Under the pieces are notes generated by a model. It searched no databases and had not been told where the DNA came from. It saw only the letters and a program-made list of their open reading frames with translations. The translations under genes were made by a program, and so were the position numbers. 38,681 nt of DNA from Rhodoferax sp. UBA5149 (lineage in GTDB: Bacteria; Pseudomonadota; Gammaproteobacteria; Burkholderiales; Burkholderiaceae_C): assembly GCF_002413825.1 (NCBI RefSeq), contig NZ_DHXT01000067.1:12255-50935 (forward strand), read 5' to 3'. Within the stretch, counting starts at the first letter, position 1, and each line of letters begins with the position of its first letter. Of this stretch, positions 5,623-12,904 are shown in pieces.

Positions 5623-8220
5623 TTAAACCGCGGCACTGTCCTTGACGGAAGCGGCAGCGTCCGTGTAGTCCTGCACCTTGTCGAAATTGAGATACTGGTA
5701 GATTTTGTCGCTGGCCGCCGTCAGCACGCCCATGTCAGCCATGTACTCGGCTTTGGTCGGGATGCGCCCCAGCTTGGAACAGATGGCCGCCAGCTCGGCG
5801 CTACCCAAGTACACAAAGCTGTTCTTGCCCAGACGATTCGGGAAGTTGCGGGTGCTTGTGGAGAACACGGTCGCGCCCTCTTTCACCTGCGCCTGGTTGC
5901 CCATGCACAAGCTGCAACCCGGCATTTCCATGCGCGCACCGGCAGCGCCCAGCACGCCGTAATGGCCTTCTTCGCTCAGCTGCTTGGCGTCCATCTTGGT
6001 GGGCGGCGCCATCCACAGCTTGACCGGGATATCGCGCTTGTTTTCCAACAGCTTGGAGGCGGCGCGGAAGTGGCCGATGTTGGTCATGCAGGAGCCGATG
6101 AAAACCTCCTCGATCTTGGCGCCGGCGACGTCGGACAATGTTTTCACATCATCCGGATCGTTCGGGCAGGCCACGATAGGCTCGTGAATATCCGCCAGGT
6201 CAATCTCGATCACGGCAGCATATTCCGCATCGGCATCGCCCTTGAGCAACTGCGGATCGGCCAGCCAGGCCTCCATCGCCTTGATGCGGCGATTGATGGT
6301 GCGCACGTCGGAGTAACCGGTGGCAATCATCCATTTCAGCATCGTGATGTTGCTGGTGATGTATTCGATGATCGGTTCTTTGTTCAGGTGCACGGTACAA
6401 CCGCCAGCGCTGCGCTCGGCCGACGCGTCGCTCAGCTCAAACGCCTGTTCGACCTTGAGATCAGGCAGGCCTTCAATTTCCAGGATGCGACCGGAGAAGA
6501 TGTTTTTCTTGCCCTGTTTGGCCACGGTCAAAAGACCGGCCTTGATAGCATAAAGAGGAATGGCGTTGACCAGATCGCGCAGGGTGATACCGGGCTGCAG
6601 CTTGCCTTTGAAGCGCACCAGCACGCTCTCAGGCATGTCCAGCGGCATCACGCCGGTGGCGGCCCCAAACGCGACGAGGCCAGAGCCGGCGGGGAAGCTG
6701 ATGCCAATCGGGAAGCGGGTGTGGCTGTCGCCGCCGGTGCCCACGGTATCGGGCAGCAACATGCGGTTGAGCCAGCTGTGAATGATGCCATCACCGGGGC
6801 GCAGCGGAACACCACCGCGCGTGCTCATGAACTCAGGCAACTCGTGGTGCATCTTCACGTCCACCGGCTTCGGATACGCAGCGGTGTGACAGAACGACTG
6901 CATCACCAGGTCGGCACTGAAGCCCAGGCAGGCCAAGTCTTTCAACTCATCACGGGTCATCGGACCGGTGGTGTCCTGCGAACCCACGCTGGTCATCTTC
7001 GGCTCGCAATAGGTGCCGGGACGAACGCCCTGGCCTTCTGGCAAACCGCAGGCACGACCGACCATTTTTTGCGCCAGCGTGAAACCCTTGTGGGTATCGA
7101 CCGGGTTTTGCGGCAGACGGAACAAGGTGCTGACGGGCAAGCCCAGCGCCTCGCGCGCCTTGCCGGTCAGGCCCCGGCCAATGATCAGGGGAATGCGGCC
7201 ACCGGCGCGAACTTCATCAAACAGCACCGCGCTCTTGACCTTGAACTCGGCAATCACCTTGCCGTCTTTCAGCGCTTTGCCGTCGTAGGGACGCAGCTCC
7301 ACCACGTCGCCCATGTTCATGGCGCTCACGTCGAGCTCGATCGGCAGGGCACCCGAGTCTTCCATGGTGTTGTAAAAAATCGGGGCAATCTTGCCACCCA
7401 GACAGACGCCGCCAAAACGCTTGTTCGGCACGAACGGAATGTCTTCACCAGTAAACCAGAGCACCGAGTTGGTGGCTGACTTACGCGAGGAACCGGTGCC
7501 GACCACGTCGCCGACGTAGGCGACCAGATTGCCCTTGGCTTTGAGTTCGTCAAAGAACTTGACCGGGCCACGCTTGCCGTCTTCTTCCGGAACGATGCCG
7601 GGACGTGCGTTCTTGTGCATCGCCAGGGCGTGCATCGGAATGTCGGGGCGACTGAAGGCGTCCGGCGCGGGCGACAGGTCGTCGGTATTGATCTCGCCTT
7701 CGACTTTGAACACGGTCAGCGTGATCGACTGCGGCACCTCGGGGCGCGAGGTGAACCACTCGGCATCAGCCCAGCTTTGCAGCACGGCTTTGGCGTGGGC
7801 GTTGCCCTTGTCGGCTTTTTCCTTGACGTCATGGAACTGGTCGAACATCAACAGGGTTTTCTTCAACCCCTTCGCAGCCACTTCAGCCACGACGGCGTCG
7901 TCCAGCAAATCCACCAGCGGACTGATGTTGTAGCCACCGAGCATGGTGCCCAGCAGTTCCGTTGCCTTTTCACGCGACATCAGCGGGCATTTTTCAGTGC
8001 CATGGGCCACAGCGGCCAGATAGCTGGCCTTGACCTTGGCCGCGTCATCCACACCGGCCGGCACGCGGTGCGTGATCAGGTCCACCAATGTGGCTTCTTC
8101 ACCTTGGGGTGGGTTTTTCAGCAGCTCGATGAGCTCGCCGGTCTGTTTGGCAGACAGGGGTAAGGGGGGAATGCCGAGGGCGGCGCGCTCGGCGACGTGG
8201 GCACGGTAGGTCTGCAACAT
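5623..8220 (-). CDS. acnB: Aconitate hydratase B (bifunctional AcnB type)
   Basis: AcnB interconverts citrate and isocitrate in the TCA cycle; in this class it can also hydrate 2-methylaconitate. The 865-residue product equals E. coli AcnB in length. It has an N-terminal HEAT-like domain (about 1-160), the swivel domain, then the [4Fe-4S] domains. Cluster ligands are seen in SFCHTAAYPK, GSCMTNIGHF and GCSLCMGNQ. Sequences TGGDSHTRFPIG and STRNFPNRLG contribute to the active site. ATG 8220 has AAGGAG six bases upstream; a TTG two codons earlier is not needed. It is last in the mdh-lyase-exported protein-acnB operon, followed by a strong terminator. Confidence 0.97.
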   Translation of the reverse strand: MLQTYRAHVAERAALGIPPLPLSAKQTGELIELLKNPPQGEEATLVDLITHRVPAGVDDAAKVKASYLAAVAHGTEKCPLMSREKATELLGTMLGGYNISPLVDLLDDAVVAEVAAKGLKKTLLMFDQFHDVKEKADKGNAHAKAVLQSWADAEWFTSRPEVPQSITLTVFKVEGEINTDDLSPAPDAFSRPDIPMHALAMHKNARPGIVPEEDGKRGPVKFFDELKAKGNLVAYVGDVVGTGSSRKSATNSVLWFTGEDIPFVPNKRFGGVCLGGKIAPIFYNTMEDSGALPIELDVSAMNMGDVVELRPYDGKALKDGKVIAEFKVKSAVLFDEVRAGGRIPLIIGRGLTGKAREALGLPVSTLFRLPQNPVDTHKGFTLAQKMVGRACGLPEGQGVRPGTYCEPKMTSVGSQDTTGPMTRDELKDLACLGFSADLVMQSFCHTAAYPKPVDVKMHHELPEFMSTRGGVPLRPGDGIIHSWLNRMLLPDTVGTGGDSHTRFPIGISFPAGSGLVAFGAATGVMPLDMPESVLVRFKGKLQPGITLRDLVNAIPLYAIKAGLLTVAKQGKKNIFSGRILEIEGLPDLKVEQAFELSDASAERSAGGCTVHLNKEPIIEYITSNITMLKWMIATGYSDVRTINRRIKAMEAWLADPQLLKGDADAEYAAVIEIDLADIHEPIVACPNDPDDVKTLSDVAGAKIEEVFIGSCMTNIGHFRAASKLLENKRDIPVKLWMAPPTKMDAKQLSEEGHYGVLGAAGARMEMPGCSLCMGNQAQVKEGATVFSTSTRNFPNRLGKNSFVYLGSAELAAICSKLGRIPTKAEYMADMGVLTAASDKIYQYLNFDKVQDYTDAAASVKDSAAV

Positions 8221-8251
8221 GGTCAACTCCTTCTATATCAACAAAAATGGT

Positions 8252-8297
8252 TCCAGTCCTCTATCAATGGGCTGGACGTGCTATTTATTTAGTAGCA
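8252..8297 (-). repeat. 46-bp interspersed element, copy 2
   Basis: The minus-strand copy has TGCTACTAAATAAATAGCA at its left end and GAGGACT at element positions 37-43. A short stem TCCAG/CTGGA lies in the right half. It overlaps the end of the upstream exported-protein gene, providing its last codons and its TAA stop. It then runs into the 64-base leader before acnB. Confidence 0.65.
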
Positions 8298-8821
8298 ATC
8301 GCCGCTGGCGCATCGAGCACGCTGGGCGGCGGGTTCTTGATCAGTATCTCGGCCATCACGGCCTGATCCGGGCTCACGCAGACATCGGCCAGCCGCTTGC
8401 CCAATTTCTGATCCATCAGCATGGACTTGTTGGCCAACTGCAACCACACAGCCCCGGCCCGATGGTCCTCCAGCCGGATGGCACCGGTGCTGGTTTCAAC
8501 CGGGAACATGCGGAATTTCCGACTCTTGATCTGCACATCGAAGTAGCCCGGCGCTTTGACGTCTGCCGTCAGGGTGACAAAAGCGCCCAGTTCGCACGGC
8601 AACTTGCCCTGGTACACGAGCTGCGCAATAGCCAGTTCGACCGGCGTCAGGGCGACTTCTGCCGCCTCGATACCGGACGCCATCTGATTGGCCGTGGTGT
8701 TGATTTCGACCCGACTGGCGGGTAAATGCTTGGCCTTGCTAGCCGCTTTGACAGGCGTTTGTGCCCACAGTGCGACGGGCACCACGATCAGGAAAACAGA
8801 TGCAAGAAGTTTTTTCATCAT
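8285..8821 (-). CDS. Conserved hypothetical exported protein
   Basis: I recognise no functional family; similar proteins are remembered next to acnB in related genera. The 178-residue product has a clear signal peptide: MMKK, a hydrophobic stretch to about residue 20, and ALWAQ as a likely cleavage site. The mature part contains two cysteines (in KLPCELGAF and LADVCVS) that might form a disulfide in the periplasm. It also has a conserved-looking core, GYFDVQIKSRKFRMFPVETS. The first of two tandem ATG codons is used here. The final residues and stop are supplied by a 46-bp interspersed repeat. It is the third gene of the mdh-acnB operon. Confidence 0.75.
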   Translation of the reverse strand: MMKKLLASVFLIVVPVALWAQTPVKAASKAKHLPASRVEINTTANQMASGIEAAEVALTPVELAIAQLVYQGKLPCELGAFVTLTADVKAPGYFDVQIKSRKFRMFPVETSTGAIRLEDHRAGAVWLQLANKSMLMDQKLGKRLADVCVSPDQAVMAEILIKNPPPSVLDAPAAIATK

Positions 8822-8853
8822 GGGTAGTCTCAGTCAGCGGCAGGGAGCCAATA

Positions 8854-9897
8854 TCAAGCCGAAAAATAGGTCCGAGCCTCGTCGGGAAGAGGCCTGCCCG
8901 TTTGGTGCGCCCGTTCCAGCACCTGCCAAAAATAGCGGTAACTCGCACGGTCGTGCAATTTTCCGCCAAAAGAGATCGGCGCCCAATCTGCCTTACCGGC
9001 AGTTACCAATATCTCCGCTGCAAGATCAATCTCGTGCGCCGCGGGTGCGAAGGCCTCCAGTATCGGTCGGATCTGATCCGGGTGAATGCTCCACATCCGC
9101 GTGTAGCCCAATGCACGGGAAGCCCGGCTGGCCGCGGCCCGCACGGTGCCAGCGTCACGGAATTCAGTCACGACGCAGTGGGCGGGCACTTTGCCATGGG
9201 CGTGGCAGGCCGACGCGATTTCCAGCTTGGCACGAAGCACCAGCGGATGGGAAAACTGGTCCAGTCCAGCGTCGCTCTCGCCGGCCTGGATACCCATGGC
9301 GCTGGCGGGAATCGCGCCACCGTGGCTGGATACAAAGTCCATCAAACCAAAACTGAGTGACTGCACCCGGGGATGCGCCGCAATCTCGAAGGCGCGGTGC
9401 ACGGCACCAGGCGACTCAATCAGCACATGCAAGGGCAAGGTGTGGGTTCGTCCGGATTTGGCGGCTGCCTGATCCACCCACCGCACCGCCCGATCGACGT
9501 CTGCCACCGTTTCGACTTTGGGAATCATCAGGTGGCACAAGGCGGCGGCCGCGCCGCCCACGATAATGTCCAAGTCCTGCTCGAAGGCCGGATGGTCCAC
9601 CGGGTGGACCCGCACCGCAACACGGGGCAGCACGCTGTTTGCTACTCTTTTCGTAGCTGACTGCGCTTGATTAGCGAGGGCTGCAACCATATTGGCATGG
9701 TCTCTTTCACCCCCCACCGGAGCGCCATCCTCACAGTCCAGCGTCACATCGAACACACAGGCACCGAACTCTTCGGACAGGTCAGCCTGCAGAGCCAGGC
9801 TCTTGCGCATCCGCGCCTCCACGCCGCTGTAGTGGTCGCACACCGGCAAGGGTGCAGCAACCTTGGTGCCGAGCAGAACGTCGCGTGGATGCCTCAC
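8854..9897 (-). CDS. HpcH/HpaI-type CoA-ester lyase (CitE-like)
   Basis: This is a TIM-barrel lyase of the citrate lyase beta/malyl-CoA lyase superfamily, which cleaves or forms 3-hydroxyacyl-CoA thioesters; the actual substrate is unknown. Visible motifs are TLDCEDGAPVGGE, the metal-binding segment HVLIESPGAVHRAFEI, and LSFGLMDFVSSHGG. The mdh stop at 9924 excludes longer ATG starts. GTG at 9897 leads into RHPRDVLLGTKVAAPLPVC, which resembles the N-terminus of relatives, giving 347 residues. Residues about 71-86, QAQSATKRVANS and flanks, are encoded by a 46-bp interspersed repeat and look like an insertion. It lies 26 bases after mdh. Confidence 0.85.
   Translation of the reverse strand: MRHPRDVLLGTKVAAPLPVCDHYSGVEARMRKSLALQADLSEEFGACVFDVTLDCEDGAPVGGERDHANMVAALANQAQSATKRVANSVLPRVAVRVHPVDHPAFEQDLDIIVGGAAAALCHLMIPKVETVADVDRAVRWVDQAAAKSGRTHTLPLHVLIESPGAVHRAFEIAAHPRVQSLSFGLMDFVSSHGGAIPASAMGIQAGESDAGLDQFSHPLVLRAKLEIASACHAHGKVPAHCVVTEFRDAGTVRAAASRASRALGYTRMWSIHPDQIRPILEAFAPAAHEIDLAAEILVTAGKADWAPISFGGKLHDRASYRYFWQVLERAHQTGRPLPDEARTYFSA
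9640..9685 (+). repeat. 46-bp interspersed element, copy 3 (inside the lyase gene)
   Basis: The copy reads on the plus strand, opposite to the gene that contains it. TGCTACT and GTAGC form the left inverted repeat, followed by TGCGC at positions 23-27 and GAGGGCT at 37-43. It is fully open in the frame of the CoA-ester lyase and encodes about 15 of its residues. Confidence 0.65.
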
Positions 9898-9923
9898 AAA
9901 CCGGACTCTTTTTGCCTCGGAAA

Positions 9924-10910
9924 TTACAGCAGATGGGCGACGCCGGCTTGCTCGTCTTGCAATTCTTTCAGGGTCTTGTTGATGCATTCCTGACTGAACG
10001 CGTCAATCGGCAGATCTTGAACCACCGTGTATTCGCCACCCGAGCAGGTCACGGCAAAGCCGAACATGGTGTCCTTGGGGATGCCGTACTGACCATCCGA
10101 GGGAATCCCCATGGTGACCCACTTGCCGTCCGTGCCCAGCGCCCAGTCGTGCATGTGATCAATCGCCGCGTTGGCAGCAGAAGCCGCCGACGACACGCCA
10201 CGCGCAGCAATGATGGCCGCGCCGCGCTTGCCCACCGTGGGCAGGAAGGTGTTGGCGTTCCAGTCCTGGTCGTTGATCATGTCCTTGACACTGGCACCGC
10301 CAATGGTGGCAAAGCGGTAGTCGGCGTACATGGTGGGCGAATGGTTGCCCCACACCACCAATTTCTCGATATCGGCGACCGCTTTGCCAGTCTTGCTGGC
10401 GATCTGGCTCAAGGCGCGGTTATGGTCCAAACGCAGCATGGCGGTGAAGTTCTTGCGTGGCAGCTCGGGCGCGCTCTTCATGGCGATGTAGGCATTGGTA
10501 TTGGCGGGATTACCGACCACCAGCACCTTGACATTGCGGCTTGCCACGGCGTTGAGGGCCTTGCCTTGCGCCGTGAAAATTTCAGCGTTGACCGCCAGCA
10601 ATTCTGCGCGTTCCATGCCGGGGCCACGGGGGCGCGAACCAATCAGCAAGGCGTAATCGACATCTTTGAACGCCGTCATCGGATCGCCATGGGCTTCCAT
10701 GCCGACCAGCAGCGGGAAAGCACAGTCTTGCAGTTCCATCATCACGCCTTGCAGCGCTTGCTGGGGTTTCTCCATGGGAACTTCCAGCAATTGCAAAATC
10801 ACGGGTTGGTCTTTGCCCAGCATTTCACCGGAGGCGATGCGGAACAGGATTGCGTAACCAATTTGACCAGCTGCACCGGTAACGGCGACGCGGACGGGCT
10901 TTTTGCTCAT
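9924..10910 (-). CDS. mdh: Malate dehydrogenase
   Basis: Mdh catalyses NAD-dependent interconversion of malate and oxaloacetate in the TCA cycle. The 328-residue product is of the cytosolic/type-2 class common in Betaproteobacteria. It has the Rossmann motif TGAAGQIGYAILFRIASGEM (residues 11-30) and substrate-binding RPRGPGMERAELL. It also has VVGNPANTNAYIA, RLDHNRA and the catalytic histidine in VVWGNHSPTMYAD. Length is standard. ATG 10910 is preceded by GGAG at 8 bases. It heads the operon mdh-CoA ester lyase-exported protein-acnB and is divergent from a GntR regulator. Confidence 0.97.
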   Translation of the reverse strand: MSKKPVRVAVTGAAGQIGYAILFRIASGEMLGKDQPVILQLLEVPMEKPQQALQGVMMELQDCAFPLLVGMEAHGDPMTAFKDVDYALLIGSRPRGPGMERAELLAVNAEIFTAQGKALNAVASRNVKVLVVGNPANTNAYIAMKSAPELPRKNFTAMLRLDHNRALSQIASKTGKAVADIEKLVVWGNHSPTMYADYRFATIGGASVKDMINDQDWNANTFLPTVGKRGAAIIAARGVSSAASAANAAIDHMHDWALGTDGKWVTMGIPSDGQYGIPKDTMFGFAVTCSGGEYTVVQDLPIDAFSQECINKTLKELQDEQAGVAHLL

Positions 10911-10990
10911 GGTGAGACTCCAGAAGTGTTGTGAAACGGGTACCGGTGGCGGCTCTTCACAGTTGCCTGAGCCCCACAGAATGCGCGTCG

Positions 10991-11020
10991 AGTTTACTCT
11001 GGAAAACCCTGAGTCGTCAA
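10991..11020 (-). promoter_or_regulatory. Predicted mdh operon promoter
   Basis: On the minus strand TTGACG (11015-11020, five of six -35 matches) is followed at 18 bp by TAAACT (10991-10996, four of six). This lies about 80 bases upstream of the mdh ATG. The A/T-rich palindrome at 11032-11043 sits 11 bases upstream of the -35, close enough for a bound regulator to affect RNA polymerase. Confidence 0.45.
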
Positions 11021-11021
11021 A

Positions 11022-11049
11022 TTGTCTTATGTCTTATATAAGATATGAT
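11022..11049 (+). promoter_or_regulatory. Predicted gntR promoter
   Basis: TTGTCT (11022-11027) and TATGAT (11044-11049) are spaced by 16 bp on the plus strand, about 38 bases before the gntR ATG. The spacer contains the whole 12-bp palindrome TCTTATATAAGA, so binding there should block the promoter; this suggests autoregulation. Confidence 0.45.
11032..11043. promoter_or_regulatory. Predicted operator of the adjacent GntR regulator
   Basis: TCTTATATAAGA is a perfect 12-bp palindrome in the mdh/gntR intergenic region. A further GTCTTAT half-site directly precedes it (11024-11030). GntR/HutC-type regulators commonly bind short A/T-rich palindromes close to their own genes. The position between the divergent promoters suggests joint control of gntR and the mdh-acnB operon. 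Assignment to this regulator is inferred. Confidence 0.5.
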
Positions 11050-11087
11050 TCGGCTTGTCCCCGCTGCTTGTACGGGATCAAACCACC

Positions 11088-11891
11088 ATGTCACAAACAC
11101 CCGTCTCTTCAACTGGAAACGTCTTTGCAGGCGCCGACAGCAGCGTGCTCGCCAGTGCGCCGGTGACCCCGGCGTTCAGCCCGCTGTACCAGCAGATCAA
11201 GGGCCTGATACTGAACGGCTTGCGTTTAGGCGAATGGAAGCCGGGCGAGGTGATTCCCAGCGAAATGGAACTGGCAGCGCGCTTTCGCGTCAGCCAGGGC
11301 ACGGTACGCAAGGCCATCGATGAGCTCGCTGCCGAGAATTTGCTCGTGCGACGGCAAGGCAAAGGCACCTTTGTGGCGACCCATGCCGCTCAATATGTAC
11401 AGTTTCGATTCCTGAAGCTGGTCCCCGACAGCGGCCCCCCGGGCAGCGAAGGCCCGGCCCAGCGTGACATTATTGAATGCCGGCGCGCCCGCGCCAGCGC
11501 CGACGTGGCACGCGCCTTGGCGCTACGCACCGGGGACGCAGTACTGCAAGCGCGCCGCGTATTGAGTTTTGCCGGCACGCCCACAATATTGGAAGACATC
11601 TGGCTGCCCGCGGCCCCGTTCAAAGGCTTGACGGCGGAACGACTGGCCAACTACCACGGCCCGACATACGCTTTGTTTGAGACTGATTTCAATGTGCACA
11701 TGGTTCGCGCGGAGGAAAAAATACGCGCGGAACCTGCCACCGACGGGCTGGAGCAACTATTGAAAGTAGCGCATGGAACACCCTTGCTAAGCGTGGAGCG
11801 GATCGCCTTCACGTACAAGGATGTCCCCATGGAACTCCGGCGTGGCTACTACCGTACCGATACCCATCATTACCACAACACCTTGAGCTGA
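11088..11891 (+). CDS. GntR-family (HutC/UTRA) transcriptional regulator
   Basis: The product is a DNA-binding regulator of 267 residues. A winged helix-turn-helix lies at about residues 27-95, with EWKPGEVIPSEMELAARFRV then SQGTVRKAIDELAAENLLVR and RRQGKGTFVA. A UTRA effector-binding domain lies at about 110-262 and ends with LLSVERIAFTYKDVPMELR and RGYYRTDTHHY. ATG 11088 is chosen over a TTG 11 codons upstream; the Shine-Dalgarno is weak (GGGATC). Its position between mdh and sdhC in this order is common in Burkholderiales, and points to control of TCA-cycle genes. The effector is unknown. A palindromic site in its own promoter suggests autoregulation. Confidence 0.9.
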   Translation: MSQTPVSSTGNVFAGADSSVLASAPVTPAFSPLYQQIKGLILNGLRLGEWKPGEVIPSEMELAARFRVSQGTVRKAIDELAAENLLVRRQGKGTFVATHAAQYVQFRFLKLVPDSGPPGSEGPAQRDIIECRRARASADVARALALRTGDAVLQARRVLSFAGTPTILEDIWLPAAPFKGLTAERLANYHGPTYALFETDFNVHMVRAEEKIRAEPATDGLEQLLKVAHGTPLLSVERIAFTYKDVPMELRRGYYRTDTHHYHNTLS

Positions 11892-12046
11892 ACGGCGCGT
11901 TCAAAAGCAACAAGGCTTCGCTAACCCGCTAAATCCAAAAAAATGACCGGCGCGTCAACTGGCAACGCGCGGCTCGCAGCGCGCCTCAAGGCGGCACCGC
12001 AACGGAAGAAATTGAATTTCCTATCCGTGCGGTCCGGCATGAACCA

Positions 12047-12832
12047 CTAGGCCGGGGCTTTTTGTGCCGCGTGAAATCCCACCATGCCGCCCCAGATGCT
12101 TTTCTTGCAGCTGACGTTCGCAAACCCAATAAGTTTCAGCACGCCGGACAACTCTTCCGGGGTATAGAAATGATGGATTGCGTCACTGAAATAGCCGCCG
12201 CAGCCTCGGGATGCCTCGGTCGATCCGAAGATCAGCGATGTCAAGAAAACGGAAACGCGCAAAAAACGTAGATAGAACCATTCGACAATCGGGTTGGTCG
12301 GCTTCAGCATGTCACAGTGATAGAAGAATCCGCCCGGCTTGAGCACGCGAAGAATTTCGGGCAGCACCTTGTCCAGTTGCAGATGACGCGATGCAGCCTG
12401 CAACGTGATCACGTCGAATGAGTTGTCCGGAAAAGGTAGTACATGAACATCGTGAATGATGCTGGCGATGTGCAGGCCATTCTTTTTGGCCCTGCACTGT
12501 CCCTCCTCCTGCATTTCCGCACTGCGGTCAATAGCGGTGACGGAAATGCCGGGCTCTTTTTTCAGCAGCCTGACCCCCACATCATTGGTTCCCGCGCAGA
12601 CATCGAGAACCTGGTAATGCGGACGCAGTGCAATCGTTCTCACGAACTGCCAGACCCACAACTCCCACAGACCCAAACTCGCGACGATGTTTCCCGGGCG
12701 ATAGTATTTAGGAACATCCTTGAATACCTTGGGAACCAACTGTGACCACACGTTCGAAAAAAGCGAGCGGCGGTGTTCTTCCCTTTGTTCAAATACCCCC
12801 CAAGTCACCGAAGAGTCTACATTGCGTTCCAT
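12047..12832 (-). CDS. UbiE/COQ5-like SAM-dependent methyltransferase
   Basis: This is a class I methyltransferase-fold protein, most similar in layout to the quinone C-methyltransferase UbiE. Motif I reads VLDVCAGTNDVGVRLL, with GTN where UbiE has GTG. Motif II is VTAIDRSAEM, and LPFPDNSFDVITLQ and ILRVLKPGGFF follow. The segment QAASRHLQ stands where UbiE typically has FGLRNVTD. YYRPGNIVASLGLWELWVW matches the UbiE N-terminal region. Product is 261 residues from ATG 12832, chosen because AGGAG lies 8 bases upstream; ATG 12838 is only 2 bases from it. It lies inverted between gntR and sdhC. The substrate is unknown; a respiratory quinone is a reasonable guess. Confidence 0.85.
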   Translation of the reverse strand: MERNVDSSVTWGVFEQREEHRRSLFSNVWSQLVPKVFKDVPKYYRPGNIVASLGLWELWVWQFVRTIALRPHYQVLDVCAGTNDVGVRLLKKEPGISVTAIDRSAEMQEEGQCRAKKNGLHIASIIHDVHVLPFPDNSFDVITLQAASRHLQLDKVLPEILRVLKPGGFFYHCDMLKPTNPIVEWFYLRFLRVSVFLTSLIFGSTEASRGCGGYFSDAIHHFYTPEELSGVLKLIGFANVSCKKSIWGGMVGFHAAQKAPA

Positions 12833-12884
12833 TGGCATTACTCCTAAATTGATGCGCAAGTCTAAAGGGTAGGCTAGACTGAAC

Positions 12885-12897
12885 ACTTGAGTCAAGT
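12885..12897 (-). promoter_or_regulatory. Palindrome at the methyltransferase promoter
   Basis: ACTTGAGTCAAGT is a perfect 13-bp palindrome about 53 bases upstream of the methyltransferase ATG. It overlaps a minus-strand TTGACT (12895-12900) that could serve as -35; TAGCCT (12871-12876) at 18 bp is a poor -10. The arrangement suggests a regulator-dependent promoter. The regulator is unknown. Confidence 0.35.
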
Positions 12898-12904
12898 CAA
12901 TATT

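Noticed and set aside
5962..7479. A 505-codon open frame on the plus strand opposite acnB, rich in His, Gln and Ala
   Set aside because: It lies entirely opposite the well-supported acnB, has the composition typical of antisense frames in high-GC genes, and shows no family motif or ribosome-binding site.
9852..10934. A 360-codon plus-strand frame opposite mdh and the start of the lyase gene
   Set aside because: It is an antisense shadow; both minus-strand genes are clearly real and the plus frame has no motif.
11751..11795. A CTATTGAAAGTAG-like stretch in gntR as another copy of the 46-bp element
   Set aside because: The encoded residues (LLKVAHGTPLLSVER) are normal for UTRA proteins and the right half does not match the element.
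12047..12832. Calling the methyltransferase RquA (rhodoquinone biosynthesis)
   Set aside because: The location near sdh is tempting, but the sequence follows UbiE layout and I could not see the signatures that I remember for RquA. It was left as a UbiE-like enzyme.
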